Assembly: GCF_030063135.1 (NCBI RefSeq)
Contig: NZ_JASISO010000001.1
Location: 287,561 to 351,560, forward strand
Origin: Streptomyces sp. G-G2
GTDB lineage: Bacteria > Actinomycetota > Actinomycetes > Streptomycetales > Streptomycetaceae
Length of the DNA: 64,000 bases
Direction of reading: 5' to 3'
Position numbers and translations under genes: made by a program. Under the pieces are notes generated by a model. The model was not told the DNA's origin, ran no database searches, and saw only the letters and a list, made by a program, of their open reading frames with translations. This document shows positions 39,653 through 50,167 of this stretch, one piece after another (the stretch's first letter is position 1; every line of letters starts with the position of its first letter).

Positions 39653-40579
39653 GTGCTGGGTCCCGCGATCCTTGCCGCTTCGCGCAGCGACAAGATGCGC
39701 CGCATCGTTTCCGCCGCCCCGGTGACCAAGCCGGTGGTGAACCGGTTCATCCCGGGCGAGACGGTCGACCAGGTCATCCCGATCGTCGTGGATCTCACGC
39801 GGAAGGGCCTTGAGGTCACCCTCGACGTGGTCGGCGAGGACATCACCACCGCCGAGCAGTCGCACGCCGCCCGCGACGCCTACCTCCAGCTGATCGAGCG
39901 CCTCGCCGCGCTGGGCCTGGGCGAGTCGGTCGAGATGTCGGTCAAGCTCTCCATGTTCGGGCAGTCGCTGGAGGGCGGCCACGAGCTGGCCCTCGCCAAC
40001 GTCCGCCCGGTCGTCGAGGCCGCCGCCGCGATCGGCACCACCGTCACGCTCGACGCCGAGGACCACACCACCCTCGACTCGATGTTCGCCATCCACGAGG
40101 AGCTGCGCCGCGACTTCCCGCAGACCGGCTGCGTGATCCAGGCGTACCTCTTCCGCACCGAGGCCGACGCCCGCCGTCTGGCCGCCGCCGGCAGCCGCGT
40201 CCGGATCGTGAAGGGCGCCTACAAGGAGCCCGCCGAGGTCGCCTACCAGAACAAGGCCGAGACCGACAAGGCGTACGTCCGCGTCCTGAAGACGCTGATG
40301 GAGGGCTCCGGCTACCCGATGATCGGGTCCCACGACCCGCGCCTGATCGCCATCGCCCAGGAGCTGGCCCGCCAGGCGGGGCGCAAGCTCGACGAGTACG
40401 AGTTCCAGATGCTGTACGGCATCCGCAGCGACGAGCACCTGCGCCTCGCCGCGGAGGGCCACCGGATGCGTGTCTACACCGCGTACGGGACGGACTGGTA
40501 CGGGTACTTCATGCGCCGCCTCGCGGAGAAGCCCGCCAACCTCCTCTTCTTCGTCCGCTCGATGATCACCAAGAACTAG
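39653..40579 (+). CDS. Proline dehydrogenase
   Basis: A 308-residue monofunctional FAD-dependent proline dehydrogenase, oxidising proline to pyrroline-5-carboxylate. Barrel motifs are VSVKLSMFGQ-like EMSVKLSMFG, TLDAEDHTTLDSM, CVIQAYLFRTEAD, RIVKGAYKEPAEV and EFQMLYGIRSDEH, the last carrying the conserved substrate-binding region. The GTG at 39653 follows TTGGAGGTGC. It is 31 bp from the aldehyde dehydrogenase gene, so the two form the proline-to-glutamate operon, separate proteins here rather than the fused PutA of enterics. Confidence 0.93.
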   Translation: MLGPAILAASRSDKMRRIVSAAPVTKPVVNRFIPGETVDQVIPIVVDLTRKGLEVTLDVVGEDITTAEQSHAARDAYLQLIERLAALGLGESVEMSVKLSMFGQSLEGGHELALANVRPVVEAAAAIGTTVTLDAEDHTTLDSMFAIHEELRRDFPQTGCVIQAYLFRTEADARRLAAAGSRVRIVKGAYKEPAEVAYQNKAETDKAYVRVLKTLMEGSGYPMIGSHDPRLIAIAQELARQAGRKLDEYEFQMLYGIRSDEHLRLAAEGHRMRVYTAYGTDWYGYFMRRLAEKPANLLFFVRSMITKN

Positions 40580-40610
40580 CCCAGAACTAGCTCAAGGAGT
40601 TACCAGCCCC

Positions 40611-42242
<1,632 letters not shown>

Positions 42243-42260
42243 CCCACGCCCTCCTGAACC

Positions 42261-42301
42261 CCGCCCCCGCCCCGGTACCCCCAAGCCCGGAGCGGGGGCG
42301 G
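42261..42301. terminator. Hairpin after pruA
   Basis: CCGCCCCCGC (42261-42270) pairs with GCGGGGGCGG (42292-42301) across a 21-nt loop, between convergent pruA and the nitroreductase gene. No T run. Confidence 0.5.
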
Positions 42302-42390
42302 TCCCAGTTCCACCGCCGGTCACGGCACGAGTGCGGACGGTGGGCCGGGTCACCCCGATGGCCTCGGCGCGCATCAGGGGATCGCCGGGC

Positions 42391-43092
42391 TCAGACCTCG
42401 ACCATGACCTGGTCCAGGGATTTGCGCAGGAGGTCCGGGACCTCGCAGTCGGGGGCGGGGTAGCCGACCGGGATGACCGCGAAGGCCTTCTCGTTCTCCG
42501 GGCGGCGCAGGACGTGGCCCAGGAAGCGCATCGGGCTCGGGGTGTGGACCAGGGCGGCCAGGCCGCTCAGGTGCAGGGCGGACAGCAGCATGCCCACCGC
42601 TATGCCGACCGACTCGTCGACGTAGTAGTGCTTGCGCTTGGCGCCGTCCGGGCCCAGCCAGTACCGCTGCTGGAAGACAACGATCAGGGCCGGGGCATCG
42701 GTGAGGTGGGTCTTGACGGCGTCGGTGCCCAGGGGGCGCAGGGCGGCGAGCCATTCGTCGCCGAGCCTGCCGTCGTAGGACACGAGTTCCTCCTGCTCGG
42801 CGGCGTCCCGGATCTGGCGGCGTACGTCGGGGTCCTTGACCAGGACGAAGGTCCACGGCTGCTGGTGCGCCCCGGACGGCGCGGTCGCGGCGCACGCGAT
42901 CGCGTCCCGGACGGCCTGCTCCGGCACCGGGTCGGGGGAGAAGTGGCGTACGGTCCGCCGCTGGTCCATCCGCTCCCGCAACTCCGCGGCTCGCGCCAGG
43001 GATTCGGGGGCGGGCATCCGGTCGGGCCGGTAGGAGACGGGGCGATAGGGCTCGCCGTGGGTGGGGGTCCATTGCTGGGTCTGAGGCGACAT
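42391..43092 (-). CDS. Nitroreductase family protein
   Basis: A 233-residue FMN-dependent nitroreductase-like protein. The RRTVRHFSPDPVPEQAVRDAI start of the fold, CAATAPSGAHQQPW, DESVGIAVGMLLSALHLSGLA and VIPVGYPAPDCEVPDL are the expected FMN- and substrate-site segments. The form resembles the iodotyrosine-deiodinase/BluB branch more than classical NfsB, but the substrate cannot be assigned. The ATG at 43092 was chosen because upstream codons lack conserved sequence. It is divergent from the SMI1/KNR4 gene at 43196. Confidence 0.86.
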   Translation of the reverse strand: MSPQTQQWTPTHGEPYRPVSYRPDRMPAPESLARAAELRERMDQRRTVRHFSPDPVPEQAVRDAIACAATAPSGAHQQPWTFVLVKDPDVRRQIRDAAEQEELVSYDGRLGDEWLAALRPLGTDAVKTHLTDAPALIVVFQQRYWLGPDGAKRKHYYVDESVGIAVGMLLSALHLSGLAALVHTPSPMRFLGHVLRRPENEKAFAVIPVGYPAPDCEVPDLLRKSLDQVMVEV

Positions 43093-43195
43093 GCGCCCGA
43101 GTCTGCCGATCACCGCCCCGGCCTGGCTAGCGCTGCGGCGCGCCCCCGGCGGAATCCGGCCGCGTGCCGCAGCCCTCCGTTGGTAGCGTCCGTGC

Positions 43196-43681
43196 ATGGA
43201 CATGTGGGACGCGACGGACGTACGGGCCCGGCTCGGCGCCCGGGCCCTGGTGCTCGCTCCGCCGCTGCCCGAGGCGGAGATCCGGGCCTTCGAGGGGGCG
43301 CACGGGATCCGGCTGCCCGCGGCGTACCGGGCCTTCGTCGCGGCGGTCGGCGACGGCCCCGCGGGGCCGCACCACGGGCTGCTGCCCCTCACCGCGCCCA
43401 GACCCGAGGCGGACGGGGAGTGGGCGGTGGACGACGAGTGGGAGCAGGACCGGCTCCCGGGCCGCCTCGCCGCGCCGTTCGAGCCCGCCGGGCGGGGCGG
43501 CCAGGGCACGCTGACCCTGGCCGAGGTGGGCTGCGGGGCGTTCTCCCGGCTGGTCCTGACCGGTCCGCGCGCGGGGGAGGTCTGGTGCTTCGACCCCGAC
43601 TGGCACGGGTTCACCCCCGAGAGCCCGGACTTTCGCACCTGGTATGCGGCGTGGCTGGAGAAGGACGGGAGCACGGCATGA
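43196..43681 (+). CDS. SMI1/KNR4 family protein
   Basis: A 161-residue protein of the SMI1/KNR4 (SUKH) superfamily. PLPEAEIRAFEGAHGIRLPAAYRAFVAAVGDG is the diagnostic N-terminal motif, and the later GAFSRLVLTGPRAGEVWCFD and FRTWYAAWLE match the end of the fold. Relatives serve as immunity proteins or unknown intracellular partners. No toxin gene is nearby, so an immunity role is not supported here. A second ATG two codons on (43202) is possible. The stop overlaps the ATG of the next gene (ATGA). Confidence 0.8.
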   Translation: MDMWDATDVRARLGARALVLAPPLPEAEIRAFEGAHGIRLPAAYRAFVAAVGDGPAGPHHGLLPLTAPRPEADGEWAVDDEWEQDRLPGRLAAPFEPAGRGGQGTLTLAEVGCGAFSRLVLTGPRAGEVWCFDPDWHGFTPESPDFRTWYAAWLEKDGSTA

Positions 43682-44244
43682 GCGACGGCACGGCCGCCAC
43701 TGTGGGCACCGTCCTGCGGCACACCGCGCAGCTGACCGGCGGACGGCGGGCGGCGGTCCGGGAACTGCTCGACGGGGCCTTCGGCGGGGACTTCTCCGAC
43801 CTCGACTTCGAGCACGCGCTCGGCGGAACGCACGCCCTGACGTACGAGGGGGACCGGCTGGTCGCGCACGGCAGCGTGGTCATGCGGCGGGTGGCGCACC
43901 GGGGCCGGTCCCTGCGGACCGGGTACGTCGAGGCCGTGGCCGTGCGGCCGGACCGGCGCCGGCGCGGTCTGGGCACGGCGGTCGTGGCCGCGCTGGAGCG
44001 GGTGATCGAGGGGGCCTACGTCCTGGGCGCGCTCTCGGCCTCCGCCGAGGGCGCCGCGCTGTACGCGGGGCGCGGCTGGCGGGCGTGGCCCGGTGAGATC
44101 GGGGTCCTCGGCCCCGGCGGCCCCGAGCGGCTCGCGCAGGAGGAGGGGTCGACGTACGTGTGGGTACCGGGCGGCGGGGTCCTCCCCGGTGAGGGCCCCG
44201 CCGGGCGGCTCGACTTCGACTGGCGCGAAGGCGACGTGCTCTAG
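43678..44244 (+). CDS. AAC(2')-like GNAT acetyltransferase (aminoglycoside 2'-N-acetyltransferase family)
   Basis: A 188-residue GNAT whose motifs match, by memory, the mycobacterial chromosomal AAC(2') enzymes throughout. Those include GAFGGDFSDLDFEHALGG, the LRTGYVEAVAVRP strand before the acetyl-CoA loop, GAYVLGALSASAEGAALYAG and the C-terminal DWREGDVL. Family enzymes acetylate the 2'-amine of some aminoglycosides, and the mycobacterial members may have a housekeeping role. It is translationally coupled to an SMI1/KNR4 gene, not to an antibiotic cluster, so self-resistance is not implied. Activity is inferred, not shown. Confidence 0.82.
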   Translation: MSDGTAATVGTVLRHTAQLTGGRRAAVRELLDGAFGGDFSDLDFEHALGGTHALTYEGDRLVAHGSVVMRRVAHRGRSLRTGYVEAVAVRPDRRRRGLGTAVVAALERVIEGAYVLGALSASAEGAALYAGRGWRAWPGEIGVLGPGGPERLAQEEGSTYVWVPGGGVLPGEGPAGRLDFDWREGDVL

Positions 44245-44254
44245 TAGTGCCGCG

Positions 44255-46279
44255 TCAGCCGGTGATGCTGGGGGCGCCCGTCTCGATGTGGCCCGTGTAC
44301 CGGCGCGACCAGGTGCCGTCGGAGTCCGCCAGGACGGTGAAGTCGTACCAGCCGTTGGCGTACGCCACCACGTTGAAGTAGTCCTCGCGGGAGGAGTTCG
44401 CGGGCACCGTGTAGGTCCAGGGACCGTCCGTGCGGTAGGCGTTGGAGCGGATCGTGAAGGTGACCGCCGCCGCGGAGGTGTTGGTCAGCTTGAAGTAGAG
44501 CGCGGTCTTGCCGGTGCCCGGCTCGGTCGCGAAGCGGGCCGCGACCTCGATCGCCTTGCCCGCCTTCGTGGTGTCGCCGGTGAAGCGGCGCAGGAAGCGG
44601 TTGGGGCCGACCATGGAGAGGTCGTACTTGCCGGAGCCGCTGCCGAGGCCGATGTTGAAGTAGTCGCTCGCGGTGGCGCCCGGGTCGACGGTGTACTCCC
44701 AGGACGCGGTGTCGCGGTACTGGTGGGGGCGGATCGAGAAGTGCGCCGCGCTCTTCGCCTGGGCGCCCTGGTTGGTCATCGAGAACCAGGCCAGGACCTT
44801 GCCCGCGGCGCCGAACTCGAACCGGTCGAGGTTGCCGTTGACCTGGTAGGGGAGGGCGCGCGCCGGGCGGGTGCCCGGCTCCTGGACCGGCAGCGCGTTG
44901 TCCTGCGGTGCCGGGTTGGTCAGCGGGGCGCAGGTCGACTGCCCGATCACCTTGCCGGTGGACGGGAGGCCGCCGGGGACCCCGTACACCGGGCGGGCGA
45001 AGTCGAAGACGCCGGTCAGGTCACCGGTCACCCTGCGGCGCCAGGCGCTGATGTTCGGGCAGGTGGCGGGCGTACCGAGGGCCGTCGTCCAGGTCTCCAT
45101 GAAGCGGAGCACCGAGGTGTGGTCGAAGACCTCGGAGCTGACCCAGCCGCCGCGGGTCCAGGGCGACATCACGATCATCGGGACGCGGAAGCCGAGGCCG
45201 ATGGGGGTGCCGTCGATGTACTCGCCAGGGGTGCCGGGCGGGGCTATGGGCGGCGGGACGTGGTCGAAGAAGCCGTCGTTCTCGTCGTAGTTGAGGAAGA
45301 GGACGGTCGAGTCGAAGACCTCGGGGCTGGCGGACAGTGCCCGGTAGACCAGGTCCACGAAGTGCGCGCCGTCGGCGGGCGGGGCGTACGGGTGCTCGGA
45401 GAACGCCTCGTTGGCCACGACCCACGAGACCTGCGGCAGGGTGCCCGCGACGACGTCGGCGCGGATGGCGGCGGCGATGTCGTCCGGGGTGGAGCCGGTG
45501 ACCTTGGGCACCGAGCCCATGCCGCGGTCCCACAGCGGGTTGCCGGGGGCCGCGTCGGTGAACTTCTTGAAGTACGCGAGACCGTTGTCGCCGTAGTTGT
45601 CCTGGGCGTTCTGGTAGACCTTCCAGCTCATCCCGGCCCGCTGGAGGCCTTCCGCGTACGTCTCCCAGGTCAGCCCGGACTCGTCGCCGCCGTCCTTGCT
45701 GCCCGCGTCGACCTTGCCGCTCCACAGGAAGGTGCGGTTGGGGCCGGTGGCGCTCAGGGTGGAGCAGAAGTAGGCGTCGCAGATCGTGTAGTTGTCGGCG
45801 AGGCCGTAGTGGAAGGGGATGTCGCCGCGGTCGAGGTAGCCGAGGGTGCGGGTGTTGCCGACGCCGGTGACGAAGTTGTCCATCCGGCCCTTGTTCCAGG
45901 CCGCGTGCTGCGAGGACCAGCTGTGCGGCAGGTCGCCGTTGCACTGGGCGAGGGTCTCGCCGTCGACACCGCCCACCGCGGGGGTGGAGCTGAGCTTCCA
46001 CGGGTACTGGCGGCCGCCCCAGTTGGGCTGGTTGAACATGCCCCAGCCGCCGGGGATGTTGCCCGCGGCGCGGTCGCCGAAGCCTCGGACGCCCTTCAGC
46101 TTGCCGAAGTAGTGGTCGAAGCTGCGGTTCTCCTGCATCAGGATCACCACGTGCTTCACATCGGTGATCGTGCCGGTCGCGGCGGCCGCGGCCGCCGAGG
46201 CCGTCGGCGGGGGCAGGGCAGCCCCCGCCATCAGCCCCGCGCCGATACCCACGAACCCTCTGCGGCTGATCGGTGTCAC
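44255..46279 (-). CDS. Tat-exported phosphocholine-preferring phospholipase C
   Basis: A 674-residue secreted enzyme of the acid-phosphatase-like PLC family. The Tat signal (ISRRGFVGIGAGLMAGAAL) is followed by the catalytic region HVVILMQENRSFDHYFGKL. Later come ENDGFFDHVPPP and PWTRGGWVSSEVFDHTS, the metal and active-site segments, and two repeated C-terminal beta domains with similar endings (DYFNIGLGSGSGKYDLSM, EDYFNVVAYANGWYDFTV). It would cleave phospholipids outside the cell. The GTG at 46279 fits the Tat motif position. It is convergent with the AAC(2')-like gene. Confidence 0.9.
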   Translation of the reverse strand: MTPISRRGFVGIGAGLMAGAALPPPTASAAAAAATGTITDVKHVVILMQENRSFDHYFGKLKGVRGFGDRAAGNIPGGWGMFNQPNWGGRQYPWKLSSTPAVGGVDGETLAQCNGDLPHSWSSQHAAWNKGRMDNFVTGVGNTRTLGYLDRGDIPFHYGLADNYTICDAYFCSTLSATGPNRTFLWSGKVDAGSKDGGDESGLTWETYAEGLQRAGMSWKVYQNAQDNYGDNGLAYFKKFTDAAPGNPLWDRGMGSVPKVTGSTPDDIAAAIRADVVAGTLPQVSWVVANEAFSEHPYAPPADGAHFVDLVYRALSASPEVFDSTVLFLNYDENDGFFDHVPPPIAPPGTPGEYIDGTPIGLGFRVPMIVMSPWTRGGWVSSEVFDHTSVLRFMETWTTALGTPATCPNISAWRRRVTGDLTGVFDFARPVYGVPGGLPSTGKVIGQSTCAPLTNPAPQDNALPVQEPGTRPARALPYQVNGNLDRFEFGAAGKVLAWFSMTNQGAQAKSAAHFSIRPHQYRDTASWEYTVDPGATASDYFNIGLGSGSGKYDLSMVGPNRFLRRFTGDTTKAGKAIEVAARFATEPGTGKTALYFKLTNTSAAAVTFTIRSNAYRTDGPWTYTVPANSSREDYFNVVAYANGWYDFTVLADSDGTWSRRYTGHIETGAPSITG

Positions 46280-46397
46280 TGGCCACCCACTTCCAACTCC
46301 GGTGCCCTGTCGGCACGTCAGCCGCAAGAGTGGCGGCGCGCGGCCCAAAGGTCTACAGCCGTGCGGTAAGAGTTCGGTGAACTTCAGGTGGGGAGAT

Positions 46398-47411
46398 TCA
46401 GCCATCGATCCTGACGAGCATCTTGCCCATATTGTCTCCTCGGAGCATGCCCAGGAAGGCCTCCACGGTCTGCTCGAAGCCCTGCACAACGGTGGTGTCG
46501 GTACCGATCCGGCCACTGCGGAGGTGCGGTACGAGGAAGTCCTCCAGCTCGTCCTGCAGATTGGTGTGATTTCGAACCAATACCCCTTCCAGGCGGAGCG
46601 ACTTGTGTACGACCTCGAAGAGGTTGCGGGGCGCGGCGGGCGACCGGTCGCCGTTGTACATCGAGATCGCGCCCACCCAGGCGATCCGGCCGTACTCGCG
46701 CAGGACCTCGATGGCCCCCTCCAGGTGCTCGCCTCCCACGTTGTCGACGTACACGTCGATGCCGTCCGGGGCCGCCGCGGCGAGCTGCTCGCCGACCGGG
46801 CCGTCGTGGTAGTCGAAGGCCGCGTCGAAGCCCAGGGCCCCGGTCAGGTGGGCCACCTTGGCGGCGGAGCCCGCGCTGCCGATGATCCGGCGCGCGCCGA
46901 GCAGCCGGGCGATGTGCCCGGTGGCGGTGCCGACCCCGCCCGCGGCGGCCGAGACGAAGAGGTCCTCGCCGGCGCGCAGCCGGGCCGTGCGGGTCAGGGC
47001 GGCGTAGGCGGTCAGGCCGGTGCCGCCCAGGATGCTCAGGTAGGACTCCAGCGGGATGCCCTCGTGGCCGCGCAGGACCCGGGTGCCGGCCACGCCCCGG
47101 GTGACGAGTGCGTGCGTGCGCCAGCCCTCCCGGTGGAAGACCAGGTCGCCCTCGCGCAGCCCCGGGTCGCGGGAGGCGGTCACCCGGCCGACCGAGCGGC
47201 CCTCCAGCGGGGTGCCCAGCGCGAAGCCGTCGTCGCCGCCGTCCATCATCCCGCGGTGGTACGGGTCGACGGAGAGCAGCAGGTTCTCGACCAGGGCGGT
47301 TCCGGGGGTGGGGGAGGGGACGGGGGTACGGGCGAGGCGGAAGTCGGCGGCGGTGGGGAAGCCGGTGGGGCGGGCGCTCTGGTGGACGGCGTATGCGGTC
47401 TGCGTGGTCAT
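46398..47411 (-). CDS. NADP-dependent MDR oxidoreductase (leukotriene B4 dehydrogenase/CurA-like)
   Basis: A 337-residue double-bond reductase. The N-terminal NLLLSVDPYHRGMM matches this branch, the nucleotide motif is SAAAGGVGTATGHIARLLGA, and DVYVDNVGGEHLEGAIEVL and LRGDNMGKMLVRI close the fold. It lacks zinc-binding cysteines and probably reduces alpha,beta-unsaturated ketones with NADPH. It is divergent from a LysR regulator with a perfect operator-like repeat between them, so it is the expected target of that regulator. Confidence 0.9.
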   Translation of the reverse strand: MTTQTAYAVHQSARPTGFPTAADFRLARTPVPSPTPGTALVENLLLSVDPYHRGMMDGGDDGFALGTPLEGRSVGRVTASRDPGLREGDLVFHREGWRTHALVTRGVAGTRVLRGHEGIPLESYLSILGGTGLTAYAALTRTARLRAGEDLFVSAAAGGVGTATGHIARLLGARRIIGSAGSAAKVAHLTGALGFDAAFDYHDGPVGEQLAAAAPDGIDVYVDNVGGEHLEGAIEVLREYGRIAWVGAISMYNGDRSPAAPRNLFEVVHKSLRLEGVLVRNHTNLQDELEDFLVPHLRSGRIGTDTTVVQGFEQTVEAFLGMLRGDNMGKMLVRIDG

Positions 47412-47455
47412 GATCACGAGGCTAGGAAGGAATCCCGGGGTCGGGCAGGGGGTTG

Positions 47456-47484
47456 CGTTCATGGATGGTAGCCATCCATGAACG
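47456..47484. promoter_or_regulatory. Perfect 29-bp inverted repeat, probable LysR operator
   Basis: CGTTCATGGATGG, centre TAG, CCATCCATGAACG: 13-bp perfect arms in the gap between the divergent MDR gene (47411) and LysR gene. LysR sites are palindromes read around a T-N11-A core, and one (T66 to A78) fits here. It overlaps the region where both promoters should lie. Confidence 0.8.
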
Positions 47485-47511
47485 ACGCTCATGGAACGAG
47501 GTGAGAGGCCC

Positions 47512-48414
47512 GTGGAGCTGCTGCCCCAGGAGCTTCGGGTACTGGTCGCGGTCGCCGCGGCGGGCGGGTTCTCGGCCGCCGCCGAGACCCTCGGACTGAC
47601 CCAGTCCGCCGTCTCCCACTCCGTGCGCGGCAGTGAGGCCAAGCTCGGCGTGGTCCTCTTCGAGCGCGGGCGTACGGGCGCCAGGGCCACCCCCGCCGGA
47701 GAGCGCGCCGCCGCCCACGCGCGCCGCATCCTGCGGCTGTACGAGGTGATGGGCGCCGAGGCGCGCGGCGCCGGGCAGCGCACCGGAGCGGGAGGCGTCG
47801 CGCGGGACACCGTCGCGGGCCCGCTGCGCGTCACCGCCTTCCGCAGCGCCGCCCTGCACCTGCTGCCGCCCGCCCTGGAACGGCTGACCGCCCTGCACCC
47901 CGGCATCCGCCCCGAGGTCCGGGTGGTGCGCGAACTGGGCGCGGGCAGCGCCGGGGAGGTGGCCGCGGGCCGGGCCGACCTGGGCATCGCGACCCTGGGC
48001 GGGCCCGGCGAGGTACCGGCGGGGCTGCCCGGGCTGCTGACGGGGCTGCTCGTGGAGGAGGCGTACTCCCTGGTCCACCCGGCCGGGCACCCGAGCCCCC
48101 GGGAGCTGCCCCTGCTGGACTGGGACGAGAACTGCGGCTCCTGCACCCGGGACTGGTGGCGCGCCCAGGACTGGATCCCGGGCCCCACGGTCCGCGCGGA
48201 GGACGACGCGATGGTCCTGACCATGGTCGGCCGGGGGCTGGGCATGGCGATCCTGCCGGACCTCTCGCTGCGGGAGGCCACGGAGGCCGTGGAGATCACC
48301 GGTCTCGGCCCGCGCGGGCCGGTGCGGCGCGTGGGGTACGTCACCACGCCGGAATCCGCCGCAACCTTGGCCGTGAGGGCTCTGATCAGGGAACTCAGGG
48401 CCGAGAAGGCCTGA
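47512..48414 (+). CDS. LysR family transcriptional regulator
   Basis: A ~300-residue LysR regulator with an N-terminal winged HTH (VLVAVAAAGGFSAAAETLGL, SQSAVSHSVRG-type segment, LFERGRTGARATPAGE) and a C-terminal inducer domain (LRVTAFRSAALHLLPPALERL). It probably controls the divergent MDR reductase by binding the 47456-47484 repeat. The GTG at 47512 has GAGAGG 5 bp upstream; an ATG at 47491 is also in frame. A small Gly/Ala-rich insert (GAGQRTGAGGVARD) separates the two domains. Confidence 0.87.
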   Translation: MELLPQELRVLVAVAAAGGFSAAAETLGLTQSAVSHSVRGSEAKLGVVLFERGRTGARATPAGERAAAHARRILRLYEVMGAEARGAGQRTGAGGVARDTVAGPLRVTAFRSAALHLLPPALERLTALHPGIRPEVRVVRELGAGSAGEVAAGRADLGIATLGGPGEVPAGLPGLLTGLLVEEAYSLVHPAGHPSPRELPLLDWDENCGSCTRDWWRAQDWIPGPTVRAEDDAMVLTMVGRGLGMAILPDLSLREATEAVEITGLGPRGPVRRVGYVTTPESAATLAVRALIRELRAEKA

Positions 48415-48664
48415 AATGGGGGCCGGGGCGGGCCCTGGGGAGGCCCTTCCGGGGGCTTCGCCGTCTCAGATAGTAGGAAGTCCGAGTAATCGCGGAGACA
48501 TACGGGGCGAGCTGCCCTAGCTTGGTAGGAGCCGAACGTCTCGCTGATCCAGCGAATGGCGGTCGAGAGCGCGTGCCCCGAGACAGGCAACCCCTGTGGC
48601 GCGCAGCTCCCCGCCTCTTCCGGCGCCTTGGAGACCCCCTCTCTTCTCAAGGAGTCGAATCACC

Positions 48665-48796
48665 ATGTCCGAGACCTCTGCCGTCCGCCGCGTCCGTCAC
48701 GCCTCCCGCCCCGCCGACGCCGACCGCAAGAACGCCGCCGCAGCCCTCCAGCGGGCCCTCGACCGCCGCGACAACGGCGGCTCCACCGGCCACTGA
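48665..48796 (+). CDS. 43-residue small protein of unknown function
   Basis: A short gene starting at ATG 48665, preceded by a good ribosome binding site (AAGGAG, spacing ~9). The product is basic and helical, with [20 protein letters not shown] and ending [11 protein letters not shown]. The strong ribosome binding site and typical codon use support it. It precedes leuB by 101 bp but ends before the leuB operator-like repeat, so it may have its own promoter. No family is recognised. Confidence 0.6.
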   Translation: MSETSAVRRVRHASRPADADRKNAAAALQRALDRRDNGGSTGH

Positions 48797-48831
48797 CCCG
48801 CCCCCACCTGCACGGGAGCATCCACCGCCCA

Positions 48832-48868
48832 CGACACGTCCCGTCCACATACTGGACGGTACGTGTCG
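48832..48868. promoter_or_regulatory. Long inverted repeat upstream of leuB (probable operator)
   Basis: CGACACGTCCCGTCCA, centre CATAC, TGGACGGTACGTGTCG: 16-bp arms with 15 of 16 positions complementary, ending 30 bp before the leuB ATG. The inner GTCCA-N5-TGGAC core has the spacing of IclR-type (LtbR/NdgR-like) sites, regulators known to control leu genes in actinobacteria; that link is inferred. Confidence 0.7.
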
Positions 48869-48897
48869 AGGGCTGGGACTGGGAGTACGGTTCCGAC

Positions 48898-49938
48898 ATG
48901 GCGACCAGCATCAATCTCGCAGTGATCCCCGGTGACGGAATCGGTCAGGAAGTCGTGGCTCAGGGCCTCAAGGTCCTCACCGCGGTCCTGCCCCAGGACG
49001 TGAAGCTGGAGACCAAGGAATACGACCTCGGAGCCCAGCGCTGGCACCGCACCGGTGAGACCCTCCCGGACGCGGACCTGGCGGCGCTGAAGCAGCACGA
49101 CGCGATCCTGCTGGGCGCCATCGGCGACCCGTCGGTCCCGTCGGGCGTCCTGGAGCGCGGGCTGCTGCTCAAGCTCCGCTTCGCCTTCGACCACTTCATC
49201 AACCTGCGGCCGTCGAAGCTGTTCCCGAACACCGCCACCCCGCTGGCGGGCCGTCCGGACATCGACTTCATCGTCGTCCGCGAGGGCACCGAAGGCCCGT
49301 ACACGGGCAACGGCGGTTCGCTGCGCACCGGTACGCCCGCCGAGGTGGCCACCGAGGTCAGCGTCAACACGGCCTACGGCGTGGAGCGCGTGGTGCGCGA
49401 CGCCTACGACCGCGCCAACGCCCGCCCCCGCAAGAAGCTGACGCTGGTCCACAAGAACAACGTCCTCGTCTTCGCCGGCCACCTGTGGAAGAACATCTTC
49501 GACGCGGTCGGCACGGAATACCCCGAGGTCACCACCGACTACCTGCACGTCGACGCCGCGACGATCTTCTTCGTCACCCAGCCCGAGCGCTTCGACGTGA
49601 TCGTCACGGACAACCTCTTCGGTGACATCCTCACCGACCTGGCCGCCGCCGTGACCGGCGGAATCGGCCTGGCCGCCTCCGGGAACATCAACCCGACCGG
49701 CGCCTTCCCGTCCATGTTCGAGCCGGTCCACGGCTCGGCCCCGGACATCGCGGGCACCGGCAAGGCCGACCCGACCGCGACGATCCTCTCCGTCGCCCTC
49801 CTCCTGCGCCACCTCGGTTACGAGGCCCAGGCCGCCCGCGTCGAGGAAGCGGTCCAGGCCGACCTGACCGGGCGCGACGGCACCTTCCGCTCCACGGACG
49901 AGATCGGCGACGCTCTCGCCGCACGAGTAGCCGGCTGA
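48898..49938 (+). CDS. leuB: 3-isopropylmalate dehydrogenase
   Basis: A 346-residue NAD+-dependent decarboxylating dehydrogenase of leucine synthesis. The N-terminal [19 protein letters not shown], the substrate Arg region [34 protein letters not shown], the metal-binding [15 protein letters not shown], and the cofactor-binding [20 protein letters not shown] form a complete set. Length is typical of actinobacterial LeuB. It is preceded by the long inverted repeat and followed by a T-run terminator, so it is transcribed alone. leuA and leuCD are not in the window. Confidence 0.96.
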   Translation: MATSINLAVIPGDGIGQEVVAQGLKVLTAVLPQDVKLETKEYDLGAQRWHRTGETLPDADLAALKQHDAILLGAIGDPSVPSGVLERGLLLKLRFAFDHFINLRPSKLFPNTATPLAGRPDIDFIVVREGTEGPYTGNGGSLRTGTPAEVATEVSVNTAYGVERVVRDAYDRANARPRKKLTLVHKNNVLVFAGHLWKNIFDAVGTEYPEVTTDYLHVDAATIFFVTQPERFDVIVTDNLFGDILTDLAAAVTGGIGLAASGNINPTGAFPSMFEPVHGSAPDIAGTGKADPTATILSVALLLRHLGYEAQAARVEEAVQADLTGRDGTFRSTDEIGDALAARVAG

Positions 49939-49960
49939 CCCGGCAGCTCCACTTCCAGGA

Positions 49961-49995
49961 AGCCGCCGGGTCGCACACCGCACCCGGCGGCTTTT
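49961..49995 (+). terminator. Rho-independent terminator after leuB
   Basis: AGCCGCCGGGT pairs with ACCCGGCGGCT (11 bp) across a 10-nt loop and is followed by TTTT, starting 23 bp after the leuB stop. Confidence 0.85.
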
Positions 49996-50167
49996 CCTGT
50001 ACGGCCCCGGGTGCCACCATCTCCCCTGGGCCGCTGTCCCCTGTTCCTCCGAGGCCGCTCCGCGCGCGATAATCGAACGCGAGGCCGCGGAATACGGGGA
50101 AGCTCGGACGTCCTAGTACGCCGTGAGCGCGGTCCGCCCTACGAAACCGGTGTAAGGACAAGCACTC

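Noticed and set aside
50127..50159. A short ORF (VSAVRPTKPV) just before ilvE as an attenuator leader
   Set aside because: It lacks Ile or Leu codons and no terminator separates it from ilvE.
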